DNA of 64,000 nt from an uncultured Bacteroidaceae bacterium (GTDB lineage Bacteria; Bacteroidota; Bacteroidia; Bacteroidales; Bacteroidaceae): positions 1-64,000 of the forward strand of contig CAJOIE010000013.1 in the NCBI GenBank assembly GCA_905234605.1. Direction: 5' to 3'. The notes below the pieces were generated by a model. It searched no databases. It had not been told where the DNA came from and worked only from the letters and a program-made list of their open reading frames with translations. Positions 34,272 through 43,800 of this stretch are shown here, piece by piece (within the stretch, counting starts at the first letter, position 1; the number at the start of each line of letters is the position of its first letter). The position numbers and the translations under genes were made by a program.

Positions 34272-35873
34272 ATGGAAACAAAGTACATCTTCGTCACCGG
34301 AGGCGTAGCCTCTTCGCTCGGCAAGGGCATCATCAGTTCCTCCCTGGGCAAGCTCCTGCAAGCCCGTGGCTACAACATCACCATACAGAAGTTCGACCCC
34401 TACATCAACATCGACCCAGGCACACTCAACCCCTATGAGCACGGCGAGTGCTACGTCACCGTCGACGGACAGGAGACCGACCTCGACCTCGGCCACTATG
34501 AGCGCTTCACAGGCATACAGACCACCCGCGCCAACAACATCACCACGGGCCGCATCTACCAGAATGTCATCGACAAGGAGCGCCGTGGCGACTATCTGGG
34601 CAAGACCATCCAGGTGGTGCCCCACATCACTGACGAAATCAAGCGCAACATCAAGCTCATGGGGCAGAAGTACAAGTTCGACTTCGTCATCACCGAGATA
34701 GGCGGCACCATCGGCGACATAGAGAGCCAGCCCTTCCTTGAGGCCATACGCCAGCTGCGATGGGAGATGGGGCGCAACGCCATCAATGTGCACCTCACCT
34801 ATGTGCCCTATCTGGCCGCTGCCGGCGAGCTCAAGACTAAGCCCACGCAGACCTCCGTCAAGCAGCTGCAAGGCCTGGGCATACAGCCCGAAGTGCTGGT
34901 GCTGCGCACTGAGCACCACCTCTCCGACGACCTGCGCCGCAAGGTGGCTCATTTCTGCAACGTGGACTTCGAAGCCGTCATACAGAGTCCCGACATGCCC
35001 AGCATCTATGAGGTGCCGCTGAGCATGCAGCAGCAGGGCCTCGACGCCATCTGCCTCAAGAAGATGGACGTGGAGGTGGGCCCGACACCCGAGCTGGGTC
35101 CGTGGCGCTCCTTCCTTGAGCGCCGCAAGCAGGCCAAGGAGATACTCGATATTGGGCTCGTGGGCAAGTACGACCTGCAGGATGCCTACAAGAGCATACT
35201 CGAGAGTCTGGCTCACGCCGGCACCTACAACGACCGCAAGGTGCATGCCCACTTCATCAACAGCGAGCACATCAACCGCGACAACGTGGGCGAGAAGCTT
35301 GCAGGCATGGACGGCATCGTGATATGCCCTGGCTTCGGCCAGCGTGGCATTGAGGGCAAGATACTTGCTGCCGAGTACACCCGCACCCACGACATCCCCA
35401 CCTTCGGTATATGCCTCGGCATGCAGATGATGGTGATAGAGTTTGCCCGCAACGTGCTCGGCTTTGCCGATGCCAACAGCCGTGAGATGGACTCCAAGAC
35501 GCCACACAACGTCATCGACATCATGGAGGAACAGAAGAACATCACGCAGATGGGCGGCACCATGCGTCTGGGTGCCTACGAGTGTGAGGTGCGCAAGGGC
35601 TCACGCGCGTGGGAGGCCTACGGCGAGCAGACACTCGTGCGCGAGCGTCACCGTCACCGCTACGAGTTCAACAACAAGTTCCTTGCCGACTACGAGGCCC
35701 ACGGCATGCATTGTGTGGGACGCAACCCCGAGGCCGACCTCGTGGAGATTGTGGAGATACCCGAGCTGCGCTGGTATATAGGCACACAGTTCCATCCCGA
35801 GTACTCATCGACAGTGCTCAAGCCGCATCCCCTCTTCATGAGCTTTGTGGCAGCGTGCATAGGCAACAAGTAA
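34272..35873 (+). CDS. pyrG: CTP synthase
   Basis: 533 residues, the usual length. N-terminal synthetase domain (about 1-270) starts FVTGGVASSLGKGIISSSLG with the ATP loop; DPYINIDPGTLNPYEHGE and ITEIGGTIGDIESQPF follow. The C-terminal class I glutamine amidotransferase domain has the nucleophile Cys in FGICLGMQMM and the His-Glu pair in QFHPEYSS. It converts UTP to CTP with glutamine ammonia. Confidence 0.98.
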   Translation: METKYIFVTGGVASSLGKGIISSSLGKLLQARGYNITIQKFDPYINIDPGTLNPYEHGECYVTVDGQETDLDLGHYERFTGIQTTRANNITTGRIYQNVIDKERRGDYLGKTIQVVPHITDEIKRNIKLMGQKYKFDFVITEIGGTIGDIESQPFLEAIRQLRWEMGRNAINVHLTYVPYLAAAGELKTKPTQTSVKQLQGLGIQPEVLVLRTEHHLSDDLRRKVAHFCNVDFEAVIQSPDMPSIYEVPLSMQQQGLDAICLKKMDVEVGPTPELGPWRSFLERRKQAKEILDIGLVGKYDLQDAYKSILESLAHAGTYNDRKVHAHFINSEHINRDNVGEKLAGMDGIVICPGFGQRGIEGKILAAEYTRTHDIPTFGICLGMQMMVIEFARNVLGFADANSREMDSKTPHNVIDIMEEQKNITQMGGTMRLGAYECEVRKGSRAWEAYGEQTLVRERHRHRYEFNNKFLADYEAHGMHCVGRNPEADLVEIVEIPELRWYIGTQFHPEYSSTVLKPHPLFMSFVAACIGNK

Positions 35874-35906
35874 CATCATCACGGCAACATACACACATAC
35901 ATACCA

Positions 35907-37826
35907 ATGGATAAGAACACAATCATAGGCTTTGCGCTAATGGCAGCTGTGCTCATAGGCTTCTCATGGTACAGCCGTCCCTCCGAGGCTCAGCTTCGTG
36001 CAGCTGCCGAGCGCGACTCCATAGCTGCCGCCCAGGCACAGGCTGCCCAGGAGGCCGTGACTGCCGAGCACGAGCGTGCCGCAGCGGCGGCAATGGCTCT
36101 TCAGCACGACTCCACGTCGCTGCTCTTTGCCGCACGCAACGGCCAGGAGCAGCGTGTCGTCCTGGAGAACGACCTCGTGCGCCTCACCATCAACACCCAC
36201 GGCGGTGTCATCGAAGAGGCCGTGGTCAAGCAGCACCTCGACCAGCAGAAGCAGCCGGTGCGTCTCATCACGCCCGACGACGCCTCACTCTCCTTCATGC
36301 TTGCCGCCAAGCAGGAGAACATAGTCACCTCCGAACTCTACTTCCAGCCCGTACTGCCCTCAGGCGAGGTGGCCGTGGCGGCCGACAGCACAGCCGGCAT
36401 AGTGCTGCGCGATGCCGCAGCCGAGGCTGGCATCGTCATGCGTCTGCCCATCGGCGACGGGTCGCTGAGCATTGCCTACAGCCTGCATCCTGAGTCGTAC
36501 ATGGTGGATATGGTGGTCACAGCCAACGGCATAGCCAATAGCTTTGCTCCGTCGATGCGCGTGCTCGACATCGTGTGGGACGACCGTGCCCGACAGCTCG
36601 AGAAGGGCTTCGACTTCGAGCAGCGCTACGCCTGTCTGCGCTACCACCGTGCCGACGGCAGGACCAAAAACCTCTCCGAGACCTCCGACAAGGAGCGCGA
36701 CGTGGAGGAACCGCTTGACTGGGTGGCCTTCAAGAACCAGTTCTTCTCGGCCGTGCTCATAGGCCAGCAGGAGTTCAGCCAGGCGCATCTCGCCTCGCAG
36801 CTCTACAAGAAGGGACAGGGCTACCTTAAGCACTATGAGGCACGCCTCCAGACACCCTTCGACCCCACTGGCACGCAACCCACACAGATGCAGATGTACT
36901 TCGGCCCCAACGACTTCCACACTCTCAAGGCACACAATGGCCTCAGCATCGATGCCTCGCGCGACCTCGAGCTGGAGGACCTCGTCTATTTAGGATGGCC
37001 TGTCGTGAGGTGGATCAACCGCTGGTTCATCATCTACCTCTTCGACTTCCTCAAGGGGCTTGGCTTGCACATGGGGCTGGTGCTGCTCCTGCTGACCATT
37101 ATTGTGAAGGCTCTCGTCTATCCTGCCACGCGCAAGAGCTATCTGGCCAGCGCGCGGATGCGTGTGCTCAAGCCTAAGGTGGATGCCTTGAGCGCCAAGT
37201 ATCCGCGCCAGGAGGATGCCATGAAGAAGCAGCAGGAGATGATGCAGCTCTATTCGCAGTATGGCGTCTCGCCCATGGGCGGCTGCCTGCCTATGCTCAT
37301 ACAGATGCCTATCTGGATAGCTCTCTTCAACTTCGTGCCCAATGCCATTGAGCTGCGCGGGCAGAGCTTCCTCTGGGCCGACGACCTCTCGGCCTACGAC
37401 GATGTCATACGCTGGGGCCGCGACCTGTGGCTGATAGGCGACCACCTGAGCATCTTCTGCATTCTTTTCTGCGTCATGCAGATAGCCAACACGTGGATTT
37501 CCATGAAGCAGCAGCAGAACGCCGTCATGTCGCCCGAGCAGGAGCAGAGCATGAAGATGATGCGCTGGATGATGTACCTCATGCCCGTCATGTTCTTCTT
37601 CATGTTCAACACCTACAGCTCAGGCCTCAACTACTACTACTTCCTCTCCGGCCTGACCAGCATACTCATCATGTGGTTCCTGCGTCGCACCACCGACGAT
37701 GCCAAGCTCCTTGCCCAGATGGAGGACTTCCGTGCAAGGAACGCCGCCAACCCGCGCAAGCAGTCGGGCATGGCAGCCCGCATGGCAGCCCTCCAGAAGC
37801 AGATGGAGCAGCAGCAGCGACGTTGA
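35907..37826 (+). CDS. yidC: Membrane protein insertase YidC
   Basis: 639 residues. N-terminal membrane anchor (IIGFALMAAVLIGFSWYS), a large periplasmic beta domain (about 60-350), then the conserved insertase core (about 365-600): VVRWINRWFIIYLFDFLKGL, MGLVLLLLTIIVKALVYPA, SPMGGCLPMLIQMPIWIALF and MMYLMPVMFFFMFNTYSSGL. The basic cytoplasmic tail ends MAARMAALQKQMEQQQRR. It inserts inner-membrane proteins with or without SecYEG. Confidence 0.97.
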   Translation: MDKNTIIGFALMAAVLIGFSWYSRPSEAQLRAAAERDSIAAAQAQAAQEAVTAEHERAAAAAMALQHDSTSLLFAARNGQEQRVVLENDLVRLTINTHGGVIEEAVVKQHLDQQKQPVRLITPDDASLSFMLAAKQENIVTSELYFQPVLPSGEVAVAADSTAGIVLRDAAAEAGIVMRLPIGDGSLSIAYSLHPESYMVDMVVTANGIANSFAPSMRVLDIVWDDRARQLEKGFDFEQRYACLRYHRADGRTKNLSETSDKERDVEEPLDWVAFKNQFFSAVLIGQQEFSQAHLASQLYKKGQGYLKHYEARLQTPFDPTGTQPTQMQMYFGPNDFHTLKAHNGLSIDASRDLELEDLVYLGWPVVRWINRWFIIYLFDFLKGLGLHMGLVLLLLTIIVKALVYPATRKSYLASARMRVLKPKVDALSAKYPRQEDAMKKQQEMMQLYSQYGVSPMGGCLPMLIQMPIWIALFNFVPNAIELRGQSFLWADDLSAYDDVIRWGRDLWLIGDHLSIFCILFCVMQIANTWISMKQQQNAVMSPEQEQSMKMMRWMMYLMPVMFFFMFNTYSSGLNYYYFLSGLTSILIMWFLRRTTDDAKLLAQMEDFRARNAANPRKQSGMAARMAALQKQMEQQQRR

Positions 37827-37855
37827 GCCCTAAGACATAACACCACACATACAGC

Positions 37856-40207
37856 ATGAAAGCCTTGAAGATACTGTCTGCCTCCGCCATGATAGCGACA
37901 CTGACGCCGCTCACGTCGTGCACCCGCACTGCCGAGCAGCCCGCCTCTGTGCGCAATGCCATCACCCTCGACAGCGACACACTCACGCCCGAAGCCCTGT
38001 GGGCCATGGGGCGCATAGGCACCTATGCCGTGTCGCCTGATGGCAGCCAGGTGGCATATCAGGTGACCTACTACAGCGTGGAGCACAACAACAGCTGCAC
38101 ATATATATATGTTCAGGACATACCGTCGCAGACAGATGCCTCCAGTGGTGACGGTGGGAGTGATGCTGAGACAGCGTCGCCGCGTCTGCTCGTCAAGGGC
38201 AGCAGTCCCGCATGGCTCCCCGACGGGCGTGTGGCCTACCTCAGTGAGGGCGAGGTGTGGACGGTGTCGGCCCAGAGCCGTCGGTCGCAGCAACTCACGC
38301 ACACAGACGGTGCTGTCGACGACTATCTCTTTGCGCCCGACGGCAGCAAGGTGATACTCATCCGCCAGGTGCCATACACCGACATCATTGCCGAGCGGCC
38401 TGCCGACCTGCCGCAGAGCACGGGCCGTGTCATCAACGACCTGATGTACCGCCACTGGGACCACTATGTGGAGAGCATACCACATCCATTCCTATTTGAT
38501 GTGGAGAGCGGCGAGGAGTTCGACATCCTTGCCGGCGAGCCCTACGAGTGTCCCATGGAGCCCTTCGGCGGCGTGGAGCAGATAGCCTGGAGCCCTGATG
38601 CGCGAACCATAGCCTTCACCTGCCGCACCAAGACGGGCCTGGCACAAAGCATAAGCACCGACTCCGACATATTCCTCTACGATGTCGGTGCACACGACCT
38701 GCACTCCGCCACCCACACGCGCAACCTCTGCAAGCCTGGCCTCGAGTTCGGTGCTGTGCTGCCTGCTGCCGACCCCTTCGGCGGCAGTCTCGACCCCACC
38801 AAGAGCCTGCGCCGTCAGCCGATTAACACCTCGGCAGAGTTCGCAGCCATGAATGTGGGCTACGACCAGAACCCAAGCTTCTCGCCCGACGGCCGCTACA
38901 TTGCCTGGCTCTCCATGGAGCGCGACGGCTACGAGAGCGACCGCCAGCGTCTGTGCGTGTGCGACCTCAGCACGGGCCGTCGCCGCTACGTCACCGAGAG
39001 CTTCGACAGCAGCGTCGATGCCTTCGTCTGGGGCAATGACAGCTACACCTTATATTATATAGGTGTGTGGCACGCCACCACCAACCTCTATCGCACCGAC
39101 CTCGACGGGCGCGTAGTCCAGCTCACCGACCTGCAGGCCGACTGGGGCTCGCTCAGCAGCCCGCTCCCTGCATTCTCCAAGGCGGAAGGGGGCCAGCCCG
39201 GCAGTGAGCAGGAAGGCGGTGTGCGCCTCATCATGGAGCGGCACGACTACTTCCATCCTGCCGACCTATACCTCGTAAGCATACCTGATGAGGGCCTCCA
39301 TACAGGCGACGATGCTGTCAGCGAGAGCCCTGTGCCGTGCAGCCGTGCAGTAGGAGTCGTGCAGCTCACCCGTGAGAACGACCATATCCTCGCGCAGCTC
39401 GCCCCAGGCTCCTCGGAGGCACGCTGGTGCACAGCCACCGACGGCCGCCAGCTCCACTACTGGGTCATCAAGCCGCCCCACTTCGATTCCACGCGCAAGT
39501 ACCCCACGCTGCTCTTCTGCGAGGGAGGGCCGCAGTCGCCCGTGTCGCAGTTCTGGAGCTACCGCTGGAACTTCTACATCATGGCCTCGCAGGGCTATGT
39601 GGTCATCGCTCCCAACCGCCGCGGCCTGCCGGGCTTCGGGCAGGAGTGGCTGGAGGCCGTCTCCGGCGACTGGACGGGGCAGTGCATGCGCGACTATCTC
39701 TCGGCCATCGACGATGCCTGCGCCGAGCTCCCATACGTCGACCGCGACCGTCTGGCTGCCGTGGGGGCAAGCTTCGGAGGCTTCTCCGTCTACTATCTTG
39801 CAGGCCACCACGACCATCGCTTCAAGTGCTTCATAGCCCACGACGGAGCCTTCAACCTCGAGGCCATGTACACCGAGACCGAAGAGAACTGGTTCTCCAA
39901 CTGGGAGTACGACGATGCCTACTGGAATGCTGACCGCACAGCCGCTGCCAGTCGCACATACACGGCGTCGCCCCATCTCAGCGTTGACCAGTGGGACACC
40001 CCCATACTCTGCATACACGGCGAGCGCGACTACCGCATCAACGCCACACAGGGCATGAGTGCCTTCAATGCCGCCCGCATGAGAGGCATCCCTGCACAGC
40101 TGCTGCTCTATCCCGACGAGAACCACTGGGTGCTGCGTCCGCAGAACGGCATACTATGGCAGCGCACCTATTTCGCATGGCTCCGCAGGTGGCTGGGCAG
40201 CAAATAA
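37856..40207 (+). CDS. S9-family (dipeptidyl peptidase IV-like) serine peptidase, lipoprotein
   Basis: 783 residues. Signal peptide with lipobox-like LTSC at about 19-22. An N-terminal beta-propeller (about 40-490) includes SPDGSQVAY, SPDGRYIAWLSMERDG and similar blades. The C-terminal alpha/beta hydrolase has nucleophile Ser639 in GASFGGFSVY, Asp725 in IHGERDYRI and His757 in YPDENHWVL. It should remove dipeptides or cleave oligopeptides in the periplasm. The pyrG-yidC-S9 peptidase order is one I have seen in related genomes. Last gene of the operon. Confidence 0.93.
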   Translation: MKALKILSASAMIATLTPLTSCTRTAEQPASVRNAITLDSDTLTPEALWAMGRIGTYAVSPDGSQVAYQVTYYSVEHNNSCTYIYVQDIPSQTDASSGDGGSDAETASPRLLVKGSSPAWLPDGRVAYLSEGEVWTVSAQSRRSQQLTHTDGAVDDYLFAPDGSKVILIRQVPYTDIIAERPADLPQSTGRVINDLMYRHWDHYVESIPHPFLFDVESGEEFDILAGEPYECPMEPFGGVEQIAWSPDARTIAFTCRTKTGLAQSISTDSDIFLYDVGAHDLHSATHTRNLCKPGLEFGAVLPAADPFGGSLDPTKSLRRQPINTSAEFAAMNVGYDQNPSFSPDGRYIAWLSMERDGYESDRQRLCVCDLSTGRRRYVTESFDSSVDAFVWGNDSYTLYYIGVWHATTNLYRTDLDGRVVQLTDLQADWGSLSSPLPAFSKAEGGQPGSEQEGGVRLIMERHDYFHPADLYLVSIPDEGLHTGDDAVSESPVPCSRAVGVVQLTRENDHILAQLAPGSSEARWCTATDGRQLHYWVIKPPHFDSTRKYPTLLFCEGGPQSPVSQFWSYRWNFYIMASQGYVVIAPNRRGLPGFGQEWLEAVSGDWTGQCMRDYLSAIDDACAELPYVDRDRLAAVGASFGGFSVYYLAGHHDHRFKCFIAHDGAFNLEAMYTETEENWFSNWEYDDAYWNADRTAAASRTYTASPHLSVDQWDTPILCIHGERDYRINATQGMSAFNAARMRGIPAQLLLYPDENHWVLRPQNGILWQRTYFAWLRRWLGSK

Positions 40208-40219
40208 TGCCAGCAAACG

Positions 40220-40251
40220 TTTGCCCGCATCGTGCTCAATGCTTACCTTTG
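40220..40251 (+). promoter_or_regulatory. Promoter of the tRNA-Lys gene
   Basis: TTTG at 40220-40223 and TACCTTTG at 40244-40251 with a 20-bp spacer, a full Bacteroidota promoter, 62 bp before the tRNA. Confidence 0.82.
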
Positions 40252-40313
40252 CGCGGCATCAGAGAAACAGGCAAGCCATTTAGCCTCTATAGGGCTACAG
40301 AGTCATACACGGC

Positions 40314-40386
40314 GATCCGTTAGCTCAGCTGGTAGAGCACAACACTTTTAATGTTGGGGTCTTGGGTTCGAGCCCCAAACGGATCA
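40314..40386 (+). tRNA. tRNA-Lys (anticodon TTT)
   Basis: A complete 73-nt cloverleaf. Acceptor arms GATCCGT and ACGGATC pair fully; D arm GCTC/GAGC; anticodon stem CAACA/TGTTG around the loop CTTTTAA with anticodon TTT at 40347-40349; T arm TTGGG/CCCAA around TTCGAGC. Discriminator A at 40386; the CCA end is not encoded. It stands alone with its own promoter. Confidence 0.97.
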
Positions 40387-40393
40387 CATCAGG

Positions 40394-40419
40394 GCAAGGA
40401 GGCCGCAAGGTCTCCTTGC
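40394..40419 (+). terminator. Hairpin downstream of tRNA-Lys
   Basis: GCAAGGAG and CTCCTTGC form a perfect 8-bp stem 7 bp after the tRNA. The T-run is missing, so termination here is likely but not certain. Confidence 0.5.
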
Positions 40420-40578
40420 TGCGTTATGTGGTCATCCCAGGGCACGGCCATGCCGTCTCCTTCTGCTCGTGCGCCATCCGGCAGGAAGGCCATGCGCGCG
40501 CCGGCGTGCAGCAGCAAAGCCATTCATCAGCTGCGGCGCGGCGCGCGCCGGCAAGGAGCTCTGCGTATGCGTCGCATT
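40420..40578. other. Non-coding stretch between tRNA-Lys and array D
   Basis: GC-rich sequence with no convincing start, frame or homology on either strand. It could be decayed coding DNA; nothing supports a specific gene. Confidence 0.4.
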
Positions 40579-40660
40579 ATGTGTGCAGGGTGATTAGGGT
40601 GCAGTGTGCAGGGTGGATGCTCCATGCCGTGCAGGGTGTGCAGCGGCAGGGTGCAGGGTG
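40579..40660. repeat. 22-23-bp-period palindromic repeat array D (4 units)
   Basis: TGCA centres at 40584, 40607, 40630 and 40652 (spacing 23, 23, 22). All four cores share GTGCAGGGTG; their left halves are degenerate. Three extra TGCA copies (40600, 40639 and one overlapping) disturb the pattern. The array lies 10 bp beyond the tracrRNA terminator and downstream of tRNA-Lys. Confidence 0.8.
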
Positions 40661-40670
40661 TGCCGTCATA

Positions 40671-40699
40671 CAAAAGCTCCCACCGGAGTAGGCGGGAGC
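40671..40699 (-). terminator. tracrRNA terminator
   Basis: On the minus strand GCTCCCGCC pairs with GGTGGGAGC (one G-U) around a short loop and is followed by TTTTG. Confidence 0.85.
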
Positions 40700-40756
40700 A
40701 TAGGTGTTACCCTTCGGCCACTACGGCCTTATTGTGATAAGATGTAGGAATCTTAC
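40671..40756 (-). ncRNA. Predicted tracrRNA of the type II-C CRISPR system
   Basis: On the minus strand, TTCCTACATCTTATCACAAT (40752-40733) is an anti-repeat. TTCCTACATC pairs perfectly with GATGTAGGAA of the CRISPR repeat, and the following bases pair with GTTGTGG through one bulge and G-U pairs. Next come a nexus-like hairpin (GGCC, loop, GGCC at about 40729-40717) and a terminator hairpin. Upstream is a proper promoter (40761-40790). The paired half is the 5' half of the repeat as read on the plus strand, so crRNAs should be plus-strand with the spacer 5' of the repeat. It is divergent from cas9. Confidence 0.85.
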
Positions 40757-40760
40757 GCTG

Positions 40761-40790
40761 CAAATGTAGGCAAAAAGTGGTTGTGTGCAA
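40761..40790 (-). promoter_or_regulatory. Promoter of the tracrRNA
   Basis: On the minus strand TTG at 40790-40788, 19-bp spacer, TACATTTG at 40768-40761. The -7 box sits about 8 bp before the predicted RNA start. Confidence 0.72.
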
Positions 40791-40809
40791 GCCTTTTTGT
40801 CTATTTTTA
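40781..40809 (+). promoter_or_regulatory. Weak promoter candidate for cas9
   Basis: TTG at 40781, 18-bp spacer, TATTTTTA at 40802-40809, 27 bp before the cas9 ATG. It interleaves with the divergent tracrRNA promoter, so the two could compete. The -7 box lacks the final G. Confidence 0.4.
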
Positions 40810-40836
40810 CGCCATCAATCACTGATAACCTGTATT

Positions 40837-43800
40837 ATGGAACGTATTCTGGGTATAGACACGGGCACCAACAGCCTCGGATGGGCCATCGTGGAGCGTG
40901 AGGGCGATGAGTGTCGCCTTGTGGAACGGGGTGTAAACATCTTTGCCGAGGGAGTGAAGATGGAGAAAGGCAATGAGAAGTCGAAGGCTGCCGAACGCAC
41001 GGAGCACCGTGCGCAGCGACGCACATACTGGCGGCGCAAGGTGCGCAAGGTGCGCCTGCTGACAATCCTGACCAAGCACCACCTGTGTCCGCCGCTGGAG
41101 GGCGATGCCCTGCGTGAGTGGCGTCAGGGAGGAGCCTATCCGTCCGACGAGGCGTTCCTCGCATGGCAGCGCACAGAGGACAAGGATGGTGTCAACCCCT
41201 ACCGTTTCCGCCACATCTGCCTGACGCAGCGGCTCGACCTGACCGACCTGACGCAGCGCTACATGCTCGGCCGTGCGCTCTACCATCTGAACCAGCGGCG
41301 CGGCTTCCTCTCCAACCGCAAGGATGCTGCCGACGGAGAGGAGAGCGGCAAGGTGAAGACAGGCATCAGCGAGCTGTCGCAGGCTATGAAAGCTGCCGGC
41401 TGCCGCTATCTTGGCGACTACTTCTATCAGCTCTATGAGCGTGGCGAGCACATACGCCGCCGCTACACGGCCCGCAATGAGCACTACCTGGCCGAGTTCG
41501 AGGCCATCTGCGAGCGGCAGCAGATAGACGACGACCTGCGCCGGGAGCTGCGCCGCGCCATCTTCACACAGCGGCCGCTGCGCTCGCAGCGCGCCACCGT
41601 GGGCACATGCACCTTCGAGCCGTCGAAGCCACGCCTGGCCCTCTCGCATCCGCTCTATGAGGAGTTTCGCTTATGGCAGTTCGTCAACAACATACGCATC
41701 GAGACACCCTACGAGGCTGGCATGCGCCCGCTGTCGGCCACGGAGGTGGAGGCCATAGTGCCACTCTTCAAGCGCAAGAGCAAGCGCACCTTTCCCTTCG
41801 AGGACATAGCCAAGAAGCTCTCCACGGGCAAGAACAACTACTGCTACTACAAAGACAGCGTGCAGCGACAGTTCCGCTTCAACTATGCCATGGACACCCA
41901 GGTGAGCGGCTGCCCCGTGACGGCGCAGCTGGAGGACATCTTCGGCACGCCGTGGGTGGACAAGGCTGCCGAGGTGTACACCCTCTCTGCGGGCAAGACA
42001 CGCCTGCAGGTGATGAACGACGTGTGGCATGCCCTCTTCGCCTTCACCGACGACGACCACCTTCGCCAGTTTGCCAGCGAGCGCCTGCAGCTCAGTGGGG
42101 ACAAGCTGCAAGCCTTTGTGGGGATACAGCCGCCACAAGGCTATGCCTCGCTCAGCCTGAAGGCCATACGCAAGATACTGCCCTACATGCGAGACCAGCG
42201 CCTGCGCTACTCGCATGCCGTGTTCCTCGCCAACCTCTGCGAGGTGGTGCCGCGCCACCTGTGGGAAGTGGAACAGTCGCGACAGGCGGTGATAGAGACC
42301 GTGGTCGCTGCCATGGAGGCACACGCTGCCATGGAGGACGGCGAGCGAGGCCTCGAGCAGTGCGTGAAGGACGTGCTCACGGCACGCTTCGGAGCCACGG
42401 AGCAAGTGCTGAAGAAGCTCTATCACCCCTCCATGACGGACCTCTATCCCCGTCGCCGCCCCGACGACGTCGGACTCTACCAGCTGGGCTCGCCACGCAC
42501 CGGCAGTGTGCGCAACCCCATGGCCATGCACTCGCTCTTCCGCCTGCGCAAGGTAGTCAACATGCTGCTGCGCGAGGGCAAGATAGATGCCGACACGACC
42601 GTCAACATAGAGTTCGCACGCGAACTCAACGATGCCAACCGCCGCAAGGCCATCAAGGAATGGCAGACACAGCAGGAAACGAAGCACAGCCAGGCGCGTG
42701 AGTCGATACGGCAGCTCTACCGTGAGCAGTGCCATGCCGACATAGACCCCACCGCCGACGACGATGTCAGGAAATACCTGCTGTGGGAAGAACAGGAGCA
42801 CCGATGCCTCTACACCGGCGAGAGCATCGCCGTCAGCGACTTCCTCGGCCCCAATCCTCGCTACGACATAGAGCACACCATACCCCGCAGTGCCGGCGGC
42901 GACACCACCATGGCCAACCTCACGCTATGCTCCATGCACTTCAACCGCGAGGTGAAGCGCACGAAGCTGCCATCGCAGCTGGCCAATCATGCCGAGATAC
43001 TCCAGCGCATCGACCTCTGGCGCGAGAGGGCAGAGAAACTCAGCAGCCAGATACGCAAGCTCCGGGGCAGTGCGGCATCGACCAAGGAGGCCAAAGACAC
43101 CGTCATACAGAAGCGCCACCGCCTCGTGCTCGAGCGCGACTACTGGCGCGGCAAGCATGAACGCTTCTGCATGACCACCGTGCCCGAAGGCTTCGCCCGA
43201 CGGCAGGGCCCGGACAACAGCGTCATCAGTCGCTACGCACGCCTCTACCTCCGCTCGGTGTTCCGCCACGTGTATATAGTGAAAGGCATAGCCACGGCCG
43301 ACTTCCGCAAGCTGTGGGGCATACAGGAAAAAGACACCGCCAAGCAGCGCGACAACCACGCCCACCACTGCATAGACGCCGTCACCATAGCCTGCATAGG
43401 CAAGGAGCAGTATGCACGTCTGGCCGAATACTATCATGCCGACGAGGAGCACCGCATGCACGGACTTGCCAAACCCCATTTCCCCAAGCCATGGCCCGCC
43501 TTCGCCGAGGACATGAAGCATCTGGCCGACGAGCTGCTCATAGCCCACTACACACAGGACAACATGGCCAAGCACACGCGCCGCCGTGCATCAGGCAGCA
43601 TAGCCGAAGGCGACACGGCACGCGCGCCGCTGCATCAGGACACCTACTACGGAGCCATCATGCGCGACGGCGAGCTCAAGTATGTGGTGCGCAAGCCACT
43701 CGACGCCCTTGCCGACGCCGACGTGGACAAGATTGTAGATGAGGCCGTCGCGCAGCATGTGCGCCAAGCCATCAGCCGCCATGGCAGCCTCAGGAAAGCC

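Noticed and set aside
33777-35507. Long minus-strand open frame (576 codons) opposite engB and pyrG, and similar ones opposite GH89 and CotH
   Set aside because: High GC content opens antisense frames. The plus-strand genes there have clear family motifs; the shadow proteins have low-complexity Val/Leu/His-rich composition and no motifs.
40420-40578. Decayed gene between tRNA-Lys and array D
   Set aside because: Open frames exist on the plus strand but none has a start, codon pattern or recognisable motif; they extend through the tRNA or the repeats.
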